DNA of 64,000 bases from NCBI RefSeq assembly GCF_009184425.1, contig NZ_WELG01000001.1, positions 310,001 to 374,000 on the forward strand. Reading direction: 5' to 3'. How positions within the stretch are numbered: the first letter of the stretch is position 1; every line of letters starts with the position of its first letter. This DNA comes from Flagellimonas olearia. Its GTDB lineage: Bacteria; Bacteroidota; Bacteroidia; Flavobacteriales; Flavobacteriaceae. Shown piece by piece: positions 36,513-44,969 of this stretch. Under the pieces are notes generated by a model. The model made no database searches. It was not told the DNA's origin and saw only the letters and a list, made by a program, of their open reading frames with translations. A program made the translations under genes and the position numbers.

Positions 36513-36802
36513 GTTTTATATCTTGAATAATGGAATTCGAAGGCAAATGGATTCATAAGATATTAAGAGCTTTCAAAGAGGATTCTTTTTTTGAAGGCTT
36601 TCTTTTGAAAAAATAACAATTGTTTGCAATTTAAATCCAAGGAAATCGAAAATTTAATAGCTTGCAGGATTATATATATGAAGATTTTTTATTAAAAATC
36701 ACAAAAAAATATAGGGTTATTAAAGTTTCGTGCGTACTTATAATATGGGTGTAATAAACTTGGGAAATTTTTCAAAAGGATATAAGGCCTACGGAAACTA
36801 AT
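36513..36802. other. Promoter region of the oxidative amino-sugar operon
   Basis: An AT-rich stretch of 290 bases without a gene; it contains the shared ECF-like motif at 36711-36740 and then a 62-base leader before the first gene. Confidence 0.6.
36711..36740 (+). promoter_or_regulatory. Shared ECF-type promoter motif upstream of the oxidative operon
   Basis: AT-AGGGT, eight bases, TTTC, four bases, GTACTTA. Same spacing as the two fecR copies. It would place the first operon gene about 50 bases after the transcription start and join the operon to the ECF regulon. Confidence 0.6.
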
Positions 36803-37975
36803 ATGCGACTCAATTCAATAGACATTCTGAGGGCGTTGACCATGGTTTTTATGATATGGGTAAACGACTTTTGGACATTGGATAATGTTCCAAAATGGCT
36901 TTTGCATGCCAAGGCAAGTGAAGACTATTTGGGCTTTTCCGATATTATTTTTCCCTTGTTTCTTTTTATAGTGGGGCTTAGTATTCCTTTTGCGATCAAA
37001 AATCGCTTAAAGAAAGGGGACACGCGCGCATCCATTGCAAAGCATATTTTGATAAGGTCGTTCTCCTTACTCTTCATAGGGGTCTTCATGGTGAACTACG
37101 AAACCGCATTTAGTGAAGGCATGATAATTGGAAAATATCTTTGGTGCATGCTGATGGCCTTTGCTGTATTTTTGGTATGGACCCATTACAAAAGAAGCCC
37201 AATTCCTAAAAAATGGCATCTTCCACTTCAGATTTTTGGGGTACTGATATTCTTGTTTTTGGCCTTGATTTATAAAGGAGGTGCAGACGGAGAGCATTGG
37301 ATGCGGCCACAATGGTGGGGTATTTTGGGATTGATTGGGTGGGCCTATTTGGCCAATGCCCTTATCTTTTTGTATGCAAGGGGAAATTTTGCTGTAATGA
37401 TTGCGGTTTGGATACTTTTCAATGTCCTTTCAGTGTTGGCGCAAACCGATTTTTCTTTGGAGTTGAATGGAGGGTGGAGATATTTTTCAACTGTTGTTGG
37501 TGGTACCATACCCGGGCTGACTTCTGCAGGGATTTTGGCTTCACTGATTTTTGAAAAATATGTCAAAACCAGTTTAAAACAAGTGTATCTGATTCTCACA
37601 GTGTTAGGAATTATATGTCTTGTTTATGCATTGGGTACCCGGCCAATATGGGGAATCTCCAAGTTAAGGGCAACACCTTCATGGTTGGCAGTGTGCTCTG
37701 CCATGGGTTTTATCCTTTTTGCGGTTCTGCACTATATCGCAGATAAGAAGAAAATTACAAAGTGGGCCAAGATCATTGCTCCGGCAGGAACGGCTACTTT
37801 AACGTGCTATATGTTACCGTACATTATTTATCCATTACGGACATTTGTGGGCTTTACGTTGCCCGATGTTCTGAACACTGGGGTAATCGGACTTTTAGGC
37901 TCCATGGTATTTGCCCTGCTCGTAGTTGCGATTACGGGATGGTTGGAGAAAAAAGGAATTAAACTAAAACTATAA
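36803..37975 (+). CDS. NagX/HGSNAT-like (DUF5009) membrane acyltransferase
   Basis: A 390-residue polytopic inner-membrane protein with about ten helices. The opening 'RLNSIDILRALTMVFMIWVN' and 'SDIIFPLFLFIVGLSIPFAI' are the hallmark of the heparan-alpha-glucosaminide N-acetyltransferase family, whose bacterial members (NagX) recur in N-acetylglucosamine gene clusters. The lysosomal relative transfers acetyl from cytosolic acetyl-CoA across the membrane to a glucosamine. By analogy this protein may N-acetylate amino sugars in the periplasm, making them fit for the next enzymes; transport has also been suggested for NagX. It is the first gene of the operon, nine bases before the GH20-like gene. 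Confidence 0.8.
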   Translation: MRLNSIDILRALTMVFMIWVNDFWTLDNVPKWLLHAKASEDYLGFSDIIFPLFLFIVGLSIPFAIKNRLKKGDTRASIAKHILIRSFSLLFIGVFMVNYETAFSEGMIIGKYLWCMLMAFAVFLVWTHYKRSPIPKKWHLPLQIFGVLIFLFLALIYKGGADGEHWMRPQWWGILGLIGWAYLANALIFLYARGNFAVMIAVWILFNVLSVLAQTDFSLELNGGWRYFSTVVGGTIPGLTSAGILASLIFEKYVKTSLKQVYLILTVLGIICLVYALGTRPIWGISKLRATPSWLAVCSAMGFILFAVLHYIADKKKITKWAKIIAPAGTATLTCYMLPYIIYPLRTFVGFTLPDVLNTGVIGLLGSMVFALLVVAITGWLEKKGIKLKL

Positions 37976-37984
37976 AACAAAATC

Positions 37985-39067
37985 ATGGGAAGAAAAACAA
38001 TAGTGCTGATTTTGCTGCTTGCCACGACTTTTGGTTTTGGGCAATCCCCATTTGCAGTGAGAGGTTTTTGTATAGCGGCCCCATCCAAGGATAAAGTAAA
38101 CGATTTTGTAAAGTTCATTGAAAACGAACTGGCTCCCGGCGGAATCAATACCCTTGTATTGAGGGTAGATTACAATTATGCCTATGAGTCCAGACCAGAG
38201 CTTAGGGATGAGAATCCATTGAGCAAGGAAGATATCAAGAAATTGCTGGCGGTTAGCAGAAAGCACAACATCAATTTGATTCCACAGGTAAATCTTTTGG
38301 GACATCAATCCTGGCATAGTGATTTGAGCAAACTTTTGGAGGCCTACCCAGATTTTGACGAGACCCCAAAGGTAAAGCTTCCGGAAAAATATGAGTGGCC
38401 CAATGCGGATAGGCTGTATTGCAAAAGCTATTGCCCGTTGCATCCCAAAGTACATGATGTTGTTTTTGATATAGTGGATGAGATTATGGAGGTTTTTGAA
38501 GCCAACGCTTTTCATGCCGGTATGGATGAAGTGTTTTATCTGGCGCATCCAGATTGTCCTCGATGTCAAGGAAAAGACCCTGCCATGCTTTTTGCAGGGG
38601 AAGTGAACAAAATAAGCGATCATTTACAGAGTAGTGGCAAGGAACTATGGATTTGGGGCGATCGTCTTATCGATGGTACCGATTCTGGAATAGGAATGTG
38701 GGAGGGAAGCTATAACAATACGGCGAGTGCAGTGGGGATGATTTCAAAATCTGTGGTCATTTGCGATTGGCATTACGAGAAGGCCATTCCCACACCTGCC
38801 TATTTTGCCATGAACGGATTACAGGTAATTGCCTGTCCATGGCGTAGGCCCAATGTGGCCGAAGAGCAAGTGGAAATGATGAACTCCTTCAAACAAAATT
38901 CAACCCCTGAAATGGCTGGGAAATATTTGGGGGTAATGCATACAGTGTGGTCGTCCGCAGATTCTTTTATGGAAAATTATTACAGTGAAAAACCAGATGA
39001 AGCCAGCGCAGGAGTGGTAAACACCCTAAAAGCAATGATTGCCGCAACACAAAAGATAAAAAACTAA
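37985..39067 (+). CDS. Exported GH20-like beta-N-acetylhexosaminidase catalytic domain protein
   Basis: A 360-residue exported protein (signal ending 'TTFGFGQ') that consists of a TIM barrel resembling the GH20 catalytic domain. The acid/base pair is most likely D181-E182 in 'FHAGMDEVFYL', matching the H-x-G-x-D-E motif of hexosaminidases. Upstream barrel features include 'LVLRVDYNYAYESRP' and 'NINLIPQVNLLGHQSW', and substrate Trp residues occur in 'ELWIWGDRLI' and 'VICDWHYEKA'. It lacks the N-terminal GH20b domain and any C-terminal extension, so it is compact for the family. Expected action: release of GlcNAc or GalNAc from oligosaccharides in the periplasm, using substrate-assisted catalysis. 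Activity needs proof because the family has non-hydrolase offshoots. Confidence 0.72.
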   Translation: MGRKTIVLILLLATTFGFGQSPFAVRGFCIAAPSKDKVNDFVKFIENELAPGGINTLVLRVDYNYAYESRPELRDENPLSKEDIKKLLAVSRKHNINLIPQVNLLGHQSWHSDLSKLLEAYPDFDETPKVKLPEKYEWPNADRLYCKSYCPLHPKVHDVVFDIVDEIMEVFEANAFHAGMDEVFYLAHPDCPRCQGKDPAMLFAGEVNKISDHLQSSGKELWIWGDRLIDGTDSGIGMWEGSYNNTASAVGMISKSVVICDWHYEKAIPTPAYFAMNGLQVIACPWRRPNVAEEQVEMMNSFKQNSTPEMAGKYLGVMHTVWSSADSFMENYYSEKPDEASAGVVNTLKAMIAATQKIKN

Positions 39068-39114
39068 ACTTAAGTAAACTAAAACCAAACAATAGAGTAA
39101 TACCCTTGACTAAA

Positions 39115-40929
39115 ATGAGTAAATTTTTGAACCAAACTAGCCAACCAAACTTTAAATACGCTAACAAAAGGCGTGTTTTTGCGTATCCCTTACTTTGTGC
39201 GATCGCCGCAATTTTTCTTGTACAATGCGCCCCAAAGGACAGTGGATTGCCCCCCGGAGACCCGGACAATGCAGGTCTGTTTGTTCCGGATGGATTTGAG
39301 GTGGTGTCCGTTGTGGACAGCTTGAAAGGAAGGGCTAGGCACCTTACCGTAAATACCAATGGCGATATTTACGTAAAGTTAAGATTCCCAAATGATGAAG
39401 GAGGAAATGCTGCGCTTCGGGATACCGATAATGACGGTAAGGCCGATATCATTGAAACATTCGATGATTACATAGACCGCAGTAGTTACGGAACCGAAAT
39501 GCGTATCCACAATGGATATCTATATTTCAGTTCGGTAACAAGGATTTATCGCCAAAAATTAACGGACCAGTTGGTGCCCGATACTGAACTTGAGTTGATC
39601 TTGACAGATAGGCAACCGCCAAGACAGCATGATACCAAGCCAATCGCTTTTGATAAAGAAGGAAATTTGTACACGGTGTATGGAGCTCCTTCCGATGTAT
39701 GTCAAGTGGACGATAGATCGCCATTGTCCCCTGGAATGTTCCCTTGCCCCATACTGGAAGATAGAGCTGGGGTTTGGAAGTTTGATGCCAATAAGTTGAA
39801 CCAGTTTCAGGAAGATGGAGAGAAATTCGCTACGGGTCTACGAAGCGTTGTGGGAATGGATTGGAACGATCAAGACAATAACTTATATGCCGTGGTGCAC
39901 GGAAGGGATTACATGCACCCCACATGGCCAAATAAGTTTACGGCTTGGGAAGGCTCTGTATTGCCTTCGGAAGTATTTGTGAGGCTTAAGGATGGAGACG
40001 ATGCAGGATGGCCATACCATTACTATGACCAAATCAAAGGAGATTATTTCCTTAATCCCGAGTATGGCGGTGATGGCGAAAAACAAGGAGAGGATGTAGA
40101 CAAATTGACCGACCCTGTTGTTGGTTTTCTTGGGCACTTTGCACCAAACGATATCATGTTCTATGAGGGAGATCAATTTCCAGAGCGATATAAGAATGGT
40201 GCCTTTATAGCCTTCCATGGTTCTACCAGTAGTGCCCCATACCCCCAAACAGGTTATTTTGTTGGATTTGTTCCTATGGAGAACGGAATTCCAACAGGAC
40301 CTTGGGAAGTATTTGCTGATGGCTTTGCCGAACAGGAAATCATCAAGAACACCAGTGATGCAATGTACCGTCCTATGGGGCTGGCCGTTGGACCCGACGG
40401 TTCTTTGTATGTATCGGATTCCGAAAAAGGTAAGATTTGGAGAATCATGTACAAAGGGGATAAGGAGGAATTCGGTGAAGCTGAATTGGCTGGGATGGAA
40501 GAGCGCAAAAGAACGGCTTCCAACATTAAAACTCCGGTTGAGTTCGAAGACTTGGTGGTTAAGCCGAATGATGGCGAAGATAAGTATAGTGATGAAAATG
40601 TAGGCGAAGGAGGAAAGCTTTTCAACACCTATTGTTCCGTATGTCACCAACGAAATGGTTTGGGTAACGATCGTTTTCCACCTTTGGATGATGCAGAGTG
40701 GATTTTAGGAGACAAGACGCGTTTGATCAATGTGGTGCTTCAAGGCCTTCGCGGGGAAATATTTGTACACGAAAAGTCCTATAACAACGTAATGCCCAAG
40801 TTGGATAGACTTACAGATGAGGAGATTGCGGGTATATTGACCTATGTGCGTGGTAACTTTGGAAACAAAGGTTCAAAAATAACCCCGGAAGAGGTGGCTA
40901 AGGTGAGAAAGGCCAACGAAACACCGTAG
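39115..40929 (+). CDS. Lipoprotein sugar dehydrogenase (PQQ/sorbosone-dehydrogenase type) with C-terminal cytochrome c
   Basis: A 604-residue lipoprotein (lipobox 'IFLVQCAPKD') with a beta-propeller of the glucose/sorbosone dehydrogenase type (about residues 50-450: 'GRARHLTVNTNGDIYVKLRF', 'GLRSVVGMDWNDQDNNLYAV', 'MGLAVGPDGSLYVSDSEKGK'). A cytochrome c domain follows, with haem site 'CSVCH' at about 507-511 and a likely axial Met in 'YNNVMPKLD' near 560. Such proteins oxidise the anomeric carbon of an aldose to a lactone and pass electrons through their own haem to the respiratory chain. A lactonase gene follows directly. PQQ dependence is the family expectation, not visible here. I use the ATG rather than a TTG three codons upstream. 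Substrate inferred from the operon: an N-acetylhexosamine. Confidence 0.78.
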   Translation: MSKFLNQTSQPNFKYANKRRVFAYPLLCAIAAIFLVQCAPKDSGLPPGDPDNAGLFVPDGFEVVSVVDSLKGRARHLTVNTNGDIYVKLRFPNDEGGNAALRDTDNDGKADIIETFDDYIDRSSYGTEMRIHNGYLYFSSVTRIYRQKLTDQLVPDTELELILTDRQPPRQHDTKPIAFDKEGNLYTVYGAPSDVCQVDDRSPLSPGMFPCPILEDRAGVWKFDANKLNQFQEDGEKFATGLRSVVGMDWNDQDNNLYAVVHGRDYMHPTWPNKFTAWEGSVLPSEVFVRLKDGDDAGWPYHYYDQIKGDYFLNPEYGGDGEKQGEDVDKLTDPVVGFLGHFAPNDIMFYEGDQFPERYKNGAFIAFHGSTSSAPYPQTGYFVGFVPMENGIPTGPWEVFADGFAEQEIIKNTSDAMYRPMGLAVGPDGSLYVSDSEKGKIWRIMYKGDKEEFGEAELAGMEERKRTASNIKTPVEFEDLVVKPNDGEDKYSDENVGEGGKLFNTYCSVCHQRNGLGNDRFPPLDDAEWILGDKTRLINVVLQGLRGEIFVHEKSYNNVMPKLDRLTDEEIAGILTYVRGNFGNKGSKITPEEVAKVRKANETP

Positions 40930-40955
40930 GGACAACCAATTAAACCACTTTTTTT

Positions 40956-41969
40956 ATGAAATCTGTATATCGTATAACAATGGCTATTAAGAATATGGGC
41001 GTTTGCAATCCCTTCCGTAACTTTAGGCTGATGACGGTATGTTTGGTGTTGCTATCCACAGCATGTAAGCAAAAATCAAACGGTCAGTCAGTATCCGAAG
41101 CACAGGAAAACAGTACTAAAGAAGAATCCACATTGTATCAGAGCAGCGTTTTTACAGAACCATCAGGTTTTACCGGAGGAATAGAAGGGCCTGCTGTTGA
41201 CGCAAATGGCATCCTTTATGTGGTAAATTTTGAAAAGCAGGGTACCATTGGTCAAGTGGATGCTGTGGGGAATGCCTCGCTGTTTGTGACCCTTCCCGAA
41301 GGGAGTATTGGCAACGGTATCCGGTTTAACAGTGCCGGGGATATGTTCATTGCGGATTATACCATGCACAATGTGCTAAAAGTGGATATGGACACCAAGG
41401 AGATCAGTGTTTATGCCCACAATGACGAATTGAACCAACCGAATGATATCGCCATTATGGACAATGATATCATCTTTGCCAGCGACCCTGATTGGGCCAA
41501 TTCAAAAGGACAGATTTGGAGAGTGGAAGAGGGGACCTTTACCTTGCTCGAAGGGGATATGGGAACCACCAACGGTATTGAAGTGAGCCCGGACAACAAA
41601 ACACTTTATGTGAACGAATCCGTACAGCGAAACATATGGGCCTATGATCTTTCTCCGGAAGGGGAAATCAGCAACAAACGTTTGCTGACCAAATTTGAAG
41701 ATTTTGGGATGGACGGTATGCGCACCGATGCGGATGGAAATTTATATGTGACCCGCCACGGAAAAGGTACCGTTGCCAAGATATCCACAACAACAGGGGA
41801 AATCCTTGAGGAGATTCCATTGACAGGTAAAAAAGCTTCCAATATTGCATTTGGCGGTGAAGAGGGAACCCAGGCATTCATTACCCTTCAGGATAATGGA
41901 AATGTGGAGACCTTTACTGTGGAGAGTCCAGGAAGGGCATTCCAAATGATCAAAGAAAGAAAAGAATAA
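40956..41969 (+). CDS. SMP-30/gluconolactonase-family lipoprotein lactonase
   Basis: A six-bladed beta-propeller lactonase of the SMP-30/LRE family with lipobox 'LVLLSTACKQK'. The four metal-site residues of the family can be located: Glu in 'GGIEGPAVD', Asn in 'LNQPNDIAIM', Asn in 'GTTNGIEVSPD', and Asp in 'FGMDGMRTDADG'. It would hydrolyse the sugar lactone produced by the preceding dehydrogenase to the free aldonic acid. The first 25 residues before the hydrophobic stretch are long for a signal, and a later Met just before 'TVCLVLLSTAC' is a possible alternative start. Gene spacing of 26 and 17 bases to its neighbours supports co-transcription. Confidence 0.85.
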   Translation: MKSVYRITMAIKNMGVCNPFRNFRLMTVCLVLLSTACKQKSNGQSVSEAQENSTKEESTLYQSSVFTEPSGFTGGIEGPAVDANGILYVVNFEKQGTIGQVDAVGNASLFVTLPEGSIGNGIRFNSAGDMFIADYTMHNVLKVDMDTKEISVYAHNDELNQPNDIAIMDNDIIFASDPDWANSKGQIWRVEEGTFTLLEGDMGTTNGIEVSPDNKTLYVNESVQRNIWAYDLSPEGEISNKRLLTKFEDFGMDGMRTDADGNLYVTRHGKGTVAKISTTTGEILEEIPLTGKKASNIAFGGEEGTQAFITLQDNGNVETFTVESPGRAFQMIKERKE

Positions 41970-41986
41970 CATAATCTCATAATACA

Positions 41987-43234
41987 ATGAAAATACATAA
42001 ATTAAAGTACGCACTTATTGCTTTGGCAGTTTTGTTCTGTTCAAAGGCCGTTCAGGCACAGGAATATGATTTGGTGATCAAGAACGGAACGCTTATCGAT
42101 GCCAAAAATGGCATAAACAAGAAAATGGATGTGGCCATTTCAGAAGGAAAAATCGCTGAGGTTTCCAGTAACATATCGGCCAAGAAGGGTAAAAAAGTTA
42201 TCGATGCCCAAGACAAATTGGTCACTCCCGGACTTATTGACCTTCACGGACACGTTTTCTTCGGAACCGAAGAGAATTCAATGTACAGTGGAGGTTCGCA
42301 CAGTGTTGCTCCTGATAACTTTACTTTTCGAAGCGGTGTAACTACCGTCGTGGATGCCGGTAGCGCAGGATGGCGAAATTTTCAGGTTTTCAAGAAAAAT
42401 GTCATTGATGAATCCAAGACCAGGGTATTGGCATTTTTGAACATTGTGGGCTCTGGTATGAAAGGTGGTGTGATCGAGCAGAACGTCAACGATATGGATC
42501 CAAAAATGACTGCCTTGACCGTTGGTAGATACAAGGAATTGGTAGGGGTAAAGTTGGCCCACTATTCAGGATTCGAATGGACCCCAACCGAAAGAGCTGT
42601 TGAAGCAGGAACCATGGCCGATGTACCGGTAATGATCGATTTTGGAGGAAGTAGACCTATGTTGTCCATAGAGACCCTGTTCATGGAAAAGTTGAGACCC
42701 GGGGATATCTTTACACATGCCTACGCCTCATTGGGTAGCAGGGAGCGAGTGGTTGATGACCAAGGAAAGGTGAAGCCTTTTGTTTTTGAAGCCCAAAAAA
42801 GAGGAATCGTTTTTGATGTAGGCCATGGTGGCGGAAGCTTTGCTTTTTCACAGGCAGTTCCTTCCATGCAGCAAGGTTTCAAGCCCAATTCCATCAGTAC
42901 TGACCTGCACATTGGTAGTATGAATGGTGGTATGAAGGATATGACGAACATTATGTCCAAGTTTTTGAATATGGACATGCCGGTTGCGGAAGTAATTGCC
43001 ATTTCCACATGGAACCCTGCCCAATATATCAAGAGGACCGATTTGGGACATTTGAGTGTTGGTGCCATTGCCGATGTGGCCATTCTTAGCATTGAAAAAG
43101 GAGAATTTGGATTTGTGGACACCAAGAATGAAAAGATGATGGGAGACCAAAAATTCCAGTGTGAGGTGACCTTAAAGGACGGTAGGGTAGTGTATGACCT
43201 TAACGGATTGTCCAGCAAAGAATGGGACAAATAA
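41987..43234 (+). CDS. Exported amidohydrolase/deacetylase-family metallohydrolase (EF_0837-like)
   Basis: A 415-residue member of the amidohydrolase superfamily with a cleavable signal ('CSKAVQAQ'). All expected metal ligands are visible: 'DLHGHVFFG' (HxH), a likely carbamylated Lys in 'ELVGVKLAHYSG', His in 'IFTHAYASLG', His in 'FDVGHGGGSF', and Asp in 'SISTDLHIGSM'. The family is known for standing beside SelA-related PLP enzymes and KDPG-type aldolases, as here. Removal of the N-acetyl group from N-acetyl-glucosaminate (or galactosaminate) in the periplasm is the reaction that fits the operon. Dihydroorotase or D-aminoacylase activity is a less likely alternative. Confidence 0.82.
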   Translation: MKIHKLKYALIALAVLFCSKAVQAQEYDLVIKNGTLIDAKNGINKKMDVAISEGKIAEVSSNISAKKGKKVIDAQDKLVTPGLIDLHGHVFFGTEENSMYSGGSHSVAPDNFTFRSGVTTVVDAGSAGWRNFQVFKKNVIDESKTRVLAFLNIVGSGMKGGVIEQNVNDMDPKMTALTVGRYKELVGVKLAHYSGFEWTPTERAVEAGTMADVPVMIDFGGSRPMLSIETLFMEKLRPGDIFTHAYASLGSRERVVDDQGKVKPFVFEAQKRGIVFDVGHGGGSFAFSQAVPSMQQGFKPNSISTDLHIGSMNGGMKDMTNIMSKFLNMDMPVAEVIAISTWNPAQYIKRTDLGHLSVGAIADVAILSIEKGEFGFVDTKNEKMMGDQKFQCEVTLKDGRVVYDLNGLSSKEWDK

Positions 43235-43270
43235 AAATGACCAAACTAAAACAAACTAATACGTAAAGAC

Positions 43271-44905
43271 ATGAGCATGAAACGAAGGGAAATAATCAAA
43301 CAATTGGGTGTCGTTCCTGTAGCGGGAAGCCTAATGGCCAGCCAATCAATGCTTGGCGGTACATTGGGAAGTGTTACAGGTCCATTGATGACCAAGTCAT
43401 CCAAAGGCCCCAGCATTTATGAATCCTTGGGAATAGATACCATTATAAACTGTAGAGGTACCTTTACCATATTGGGAGGCTCTACGGAACGTCCAGAGGT
43501 GATAGAGGCCATAGAGGCCGCATCTGGGTACTTTGTACAATACGATGAGTTGGCCGAAGGTATTGGCCGTCGTTTGGCTGAAATTACCAAGGCAGATTGG
43601 GGAATGGTCTCTGCAGGATGTGCTGCAGGGATGAAACACGTTACTGCCGCCTGTGTAACCGGTGGTAACCCAGAAAAACTGATCAGGATACCCCATATTG
43701 ATGATTTTGAAAAGAACGAGGTTATTATCCCAAGAAGTTCACGAAACTACTACGATCACGCTATCCGAAATATTGGGGTAAAAGTGATTACCGTGAATTC
43801 GGCAGAGGAAATGCGGGAGGCCATCAACCCAAGAACGGCCATGATCTATATCATGACAGGGGATGACAATGAAACAGGAAAACCACTTTCGTTGGAAGTG
43901 ATCAGCGAAATTGCCAAGCCAAAGAACATTCCAATCTTGGCCGATGCGGCTGCGGAAGATTTGAGCATTCCTTGTGTGCACTTGGAGCGTGGGGCCACAG
44001 TGGTTGCCTATAGTGGAGGAAAGGCCATTTGCGGACCACAGTGTGCCGGGTTGTTATTGGGAGACAAGGATCTTTTAATGGCAGCATGGCAGGCCAGCTC
44101 GCCACACCATGGACCGGGAAGGGACAACAAAGTAGGAAAAGAGGAGATGTTGGGAATGTTGGCCGCTGTTGAGGCTTGGACAACCAGAGATCATGATAAG
44201 GAATGGCAGACCTGGTTGGGTTGGATGGACGAGATTTCTTCCAAATTGACCAAAATTGATGGAATTACTCCTGAAGTGACCTTGCCCAAAGGCTTGAACA
44301 ATAGGACCCCTAGATTGATTTTAAAATGGGATCCGGACAAACTTAACATCACTGGAGAGGAAGTGGCCGAGATCGTGGCCCGAACCAAACCAAGGATCGC
44401 CATTGGAGGTGGGAGCAGGGGTGACAGTAGTGCCATCACTATTACCCCTAGCCAAATGCGTCCAGGAAATGCAAAAGTGGTCGCGGATAGATTGTATGAG
44501 ATACTTTCACAAGAGAGAGAGCCAATTTCAGATGAAATGGTATCTCCAAGCGAAGATATCTCAGGCCATTGGGAAGCCGATGTAAAATACTTTACCAGTA
44601 ACAGTACCCATAAGTTTTTCTTGGAGCAGGATGGTAACTGGATATCAGGTACGCACACCAGTGAAAATGGCAGTCAGGATATGATTGGTATGATCGAGGG
44701 CGATGAAGTGGTACTCCGAAGCAGTTTTAGGATTCCAGGAAATGGTATCAGTTTTTGGTTCACGGGTAAGATTTCCAATGGAGAGCTGAGCGGTTCCGTA
44801 TTTCTTGGGGAATATTTAACAGCCAAGTTCGCTGCCAAAAAGGTATCTTACAGGCAAAATCGTAAAAAATTGAATGTACCGGGAGGCCCGCCGTTGGCTA
44901 CCTAG
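43271..44905 (+). CDS. Tat-exported SelA-like PLP enzyme 2 with extra C-terminal beta domain
   Basis: A 544-residue paralogue of the SelA-like enzyme of SusCD block 1. The PLP Lys is K251 in 'VVAYSGGKAICGPQCAGLL', with the partner Asp in 'ILADAAAEDL' (near 225). The N-terminus 'MSMKRREIIKQLGVVPVAG' fits a twin-arginine signal (RRxIIK), suggesting export of the folded holo-enzyme. About 120 residues at the C-terminus (from 'EDISGHWEADVKYFTSNSTH') have the alternating pattern of a small beta-barrel or sandwich and are absent from the paralogue. Predicted reaction: elimination of ammonia from a 2-amino-2-deoxy-aldonate to give 2-keto-3-deoxygluconate. Next to a deacetylase upstream and a RidA downstream, both also exported. 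Confidence 0.78.
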   Translation: MSMKRREIIKQLGVVPVAGSLMASQSMLGGTLGSVTGPLMTKSSKGPSIYESLGIDTIINCRGTFTILGGSTERPEVIEAIEAASGYFVQYDELAEGIGRRLAEITKADWGMVSAGCAAGMKHVTAACVTGGNPEKLIRIPHIDDFEKNEVIIPRSSRNYYDHAIRNIGVKVITVNSAEEMREAINPRTAMIYIMTGDDNETGKPLSLEVISEIAKPKNIPILADAAAEDLSIPCVHLERGATVVAYSGGKAICGPQCAGLLLGDKDLLMAAWQASSPHHGPGRDNKVGKEEMLGMLAAVEAWTTRDHDKEWQTWLGWMDEISSKLTKIDGITPEVTLPKGLNNRTPRLILKWDPDKLNITGEEVAEIVARTKPRIAIGGGSRGDSSAITITPSQMRPGNAKVVADRLYEILSQEREPISDEMVSPSEDISGHWEADVKYFTSNSTHKFFLEQDGNWISGTHTSENGSQDMIGMIEGDEVVLRSSFRIPGNGISFWFTGKISNGELSGSVFLGEYLTAKFAAKKVSYRQNRKKLNVPGGPPLAT

Positions 44906-44969
44906 TCTTTAAAATAATGTATATAATAGAAAAATAAACAAACCTTAAATCATTTTTAAACATTGTAAT

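Noticed and set aside
39883-40650. Long open frame on the minus strand inside the dehydrogenase gene
   Set aside because: Antisense to a well-supported coding sequence; no recognisable motif or signal.
43271-44905. Selenocysteine synthase SelA
   Set aside because: The protein has an export signal, stands among sugar-acid genes, and no selB, selD or tRNA-Sec is nearby.
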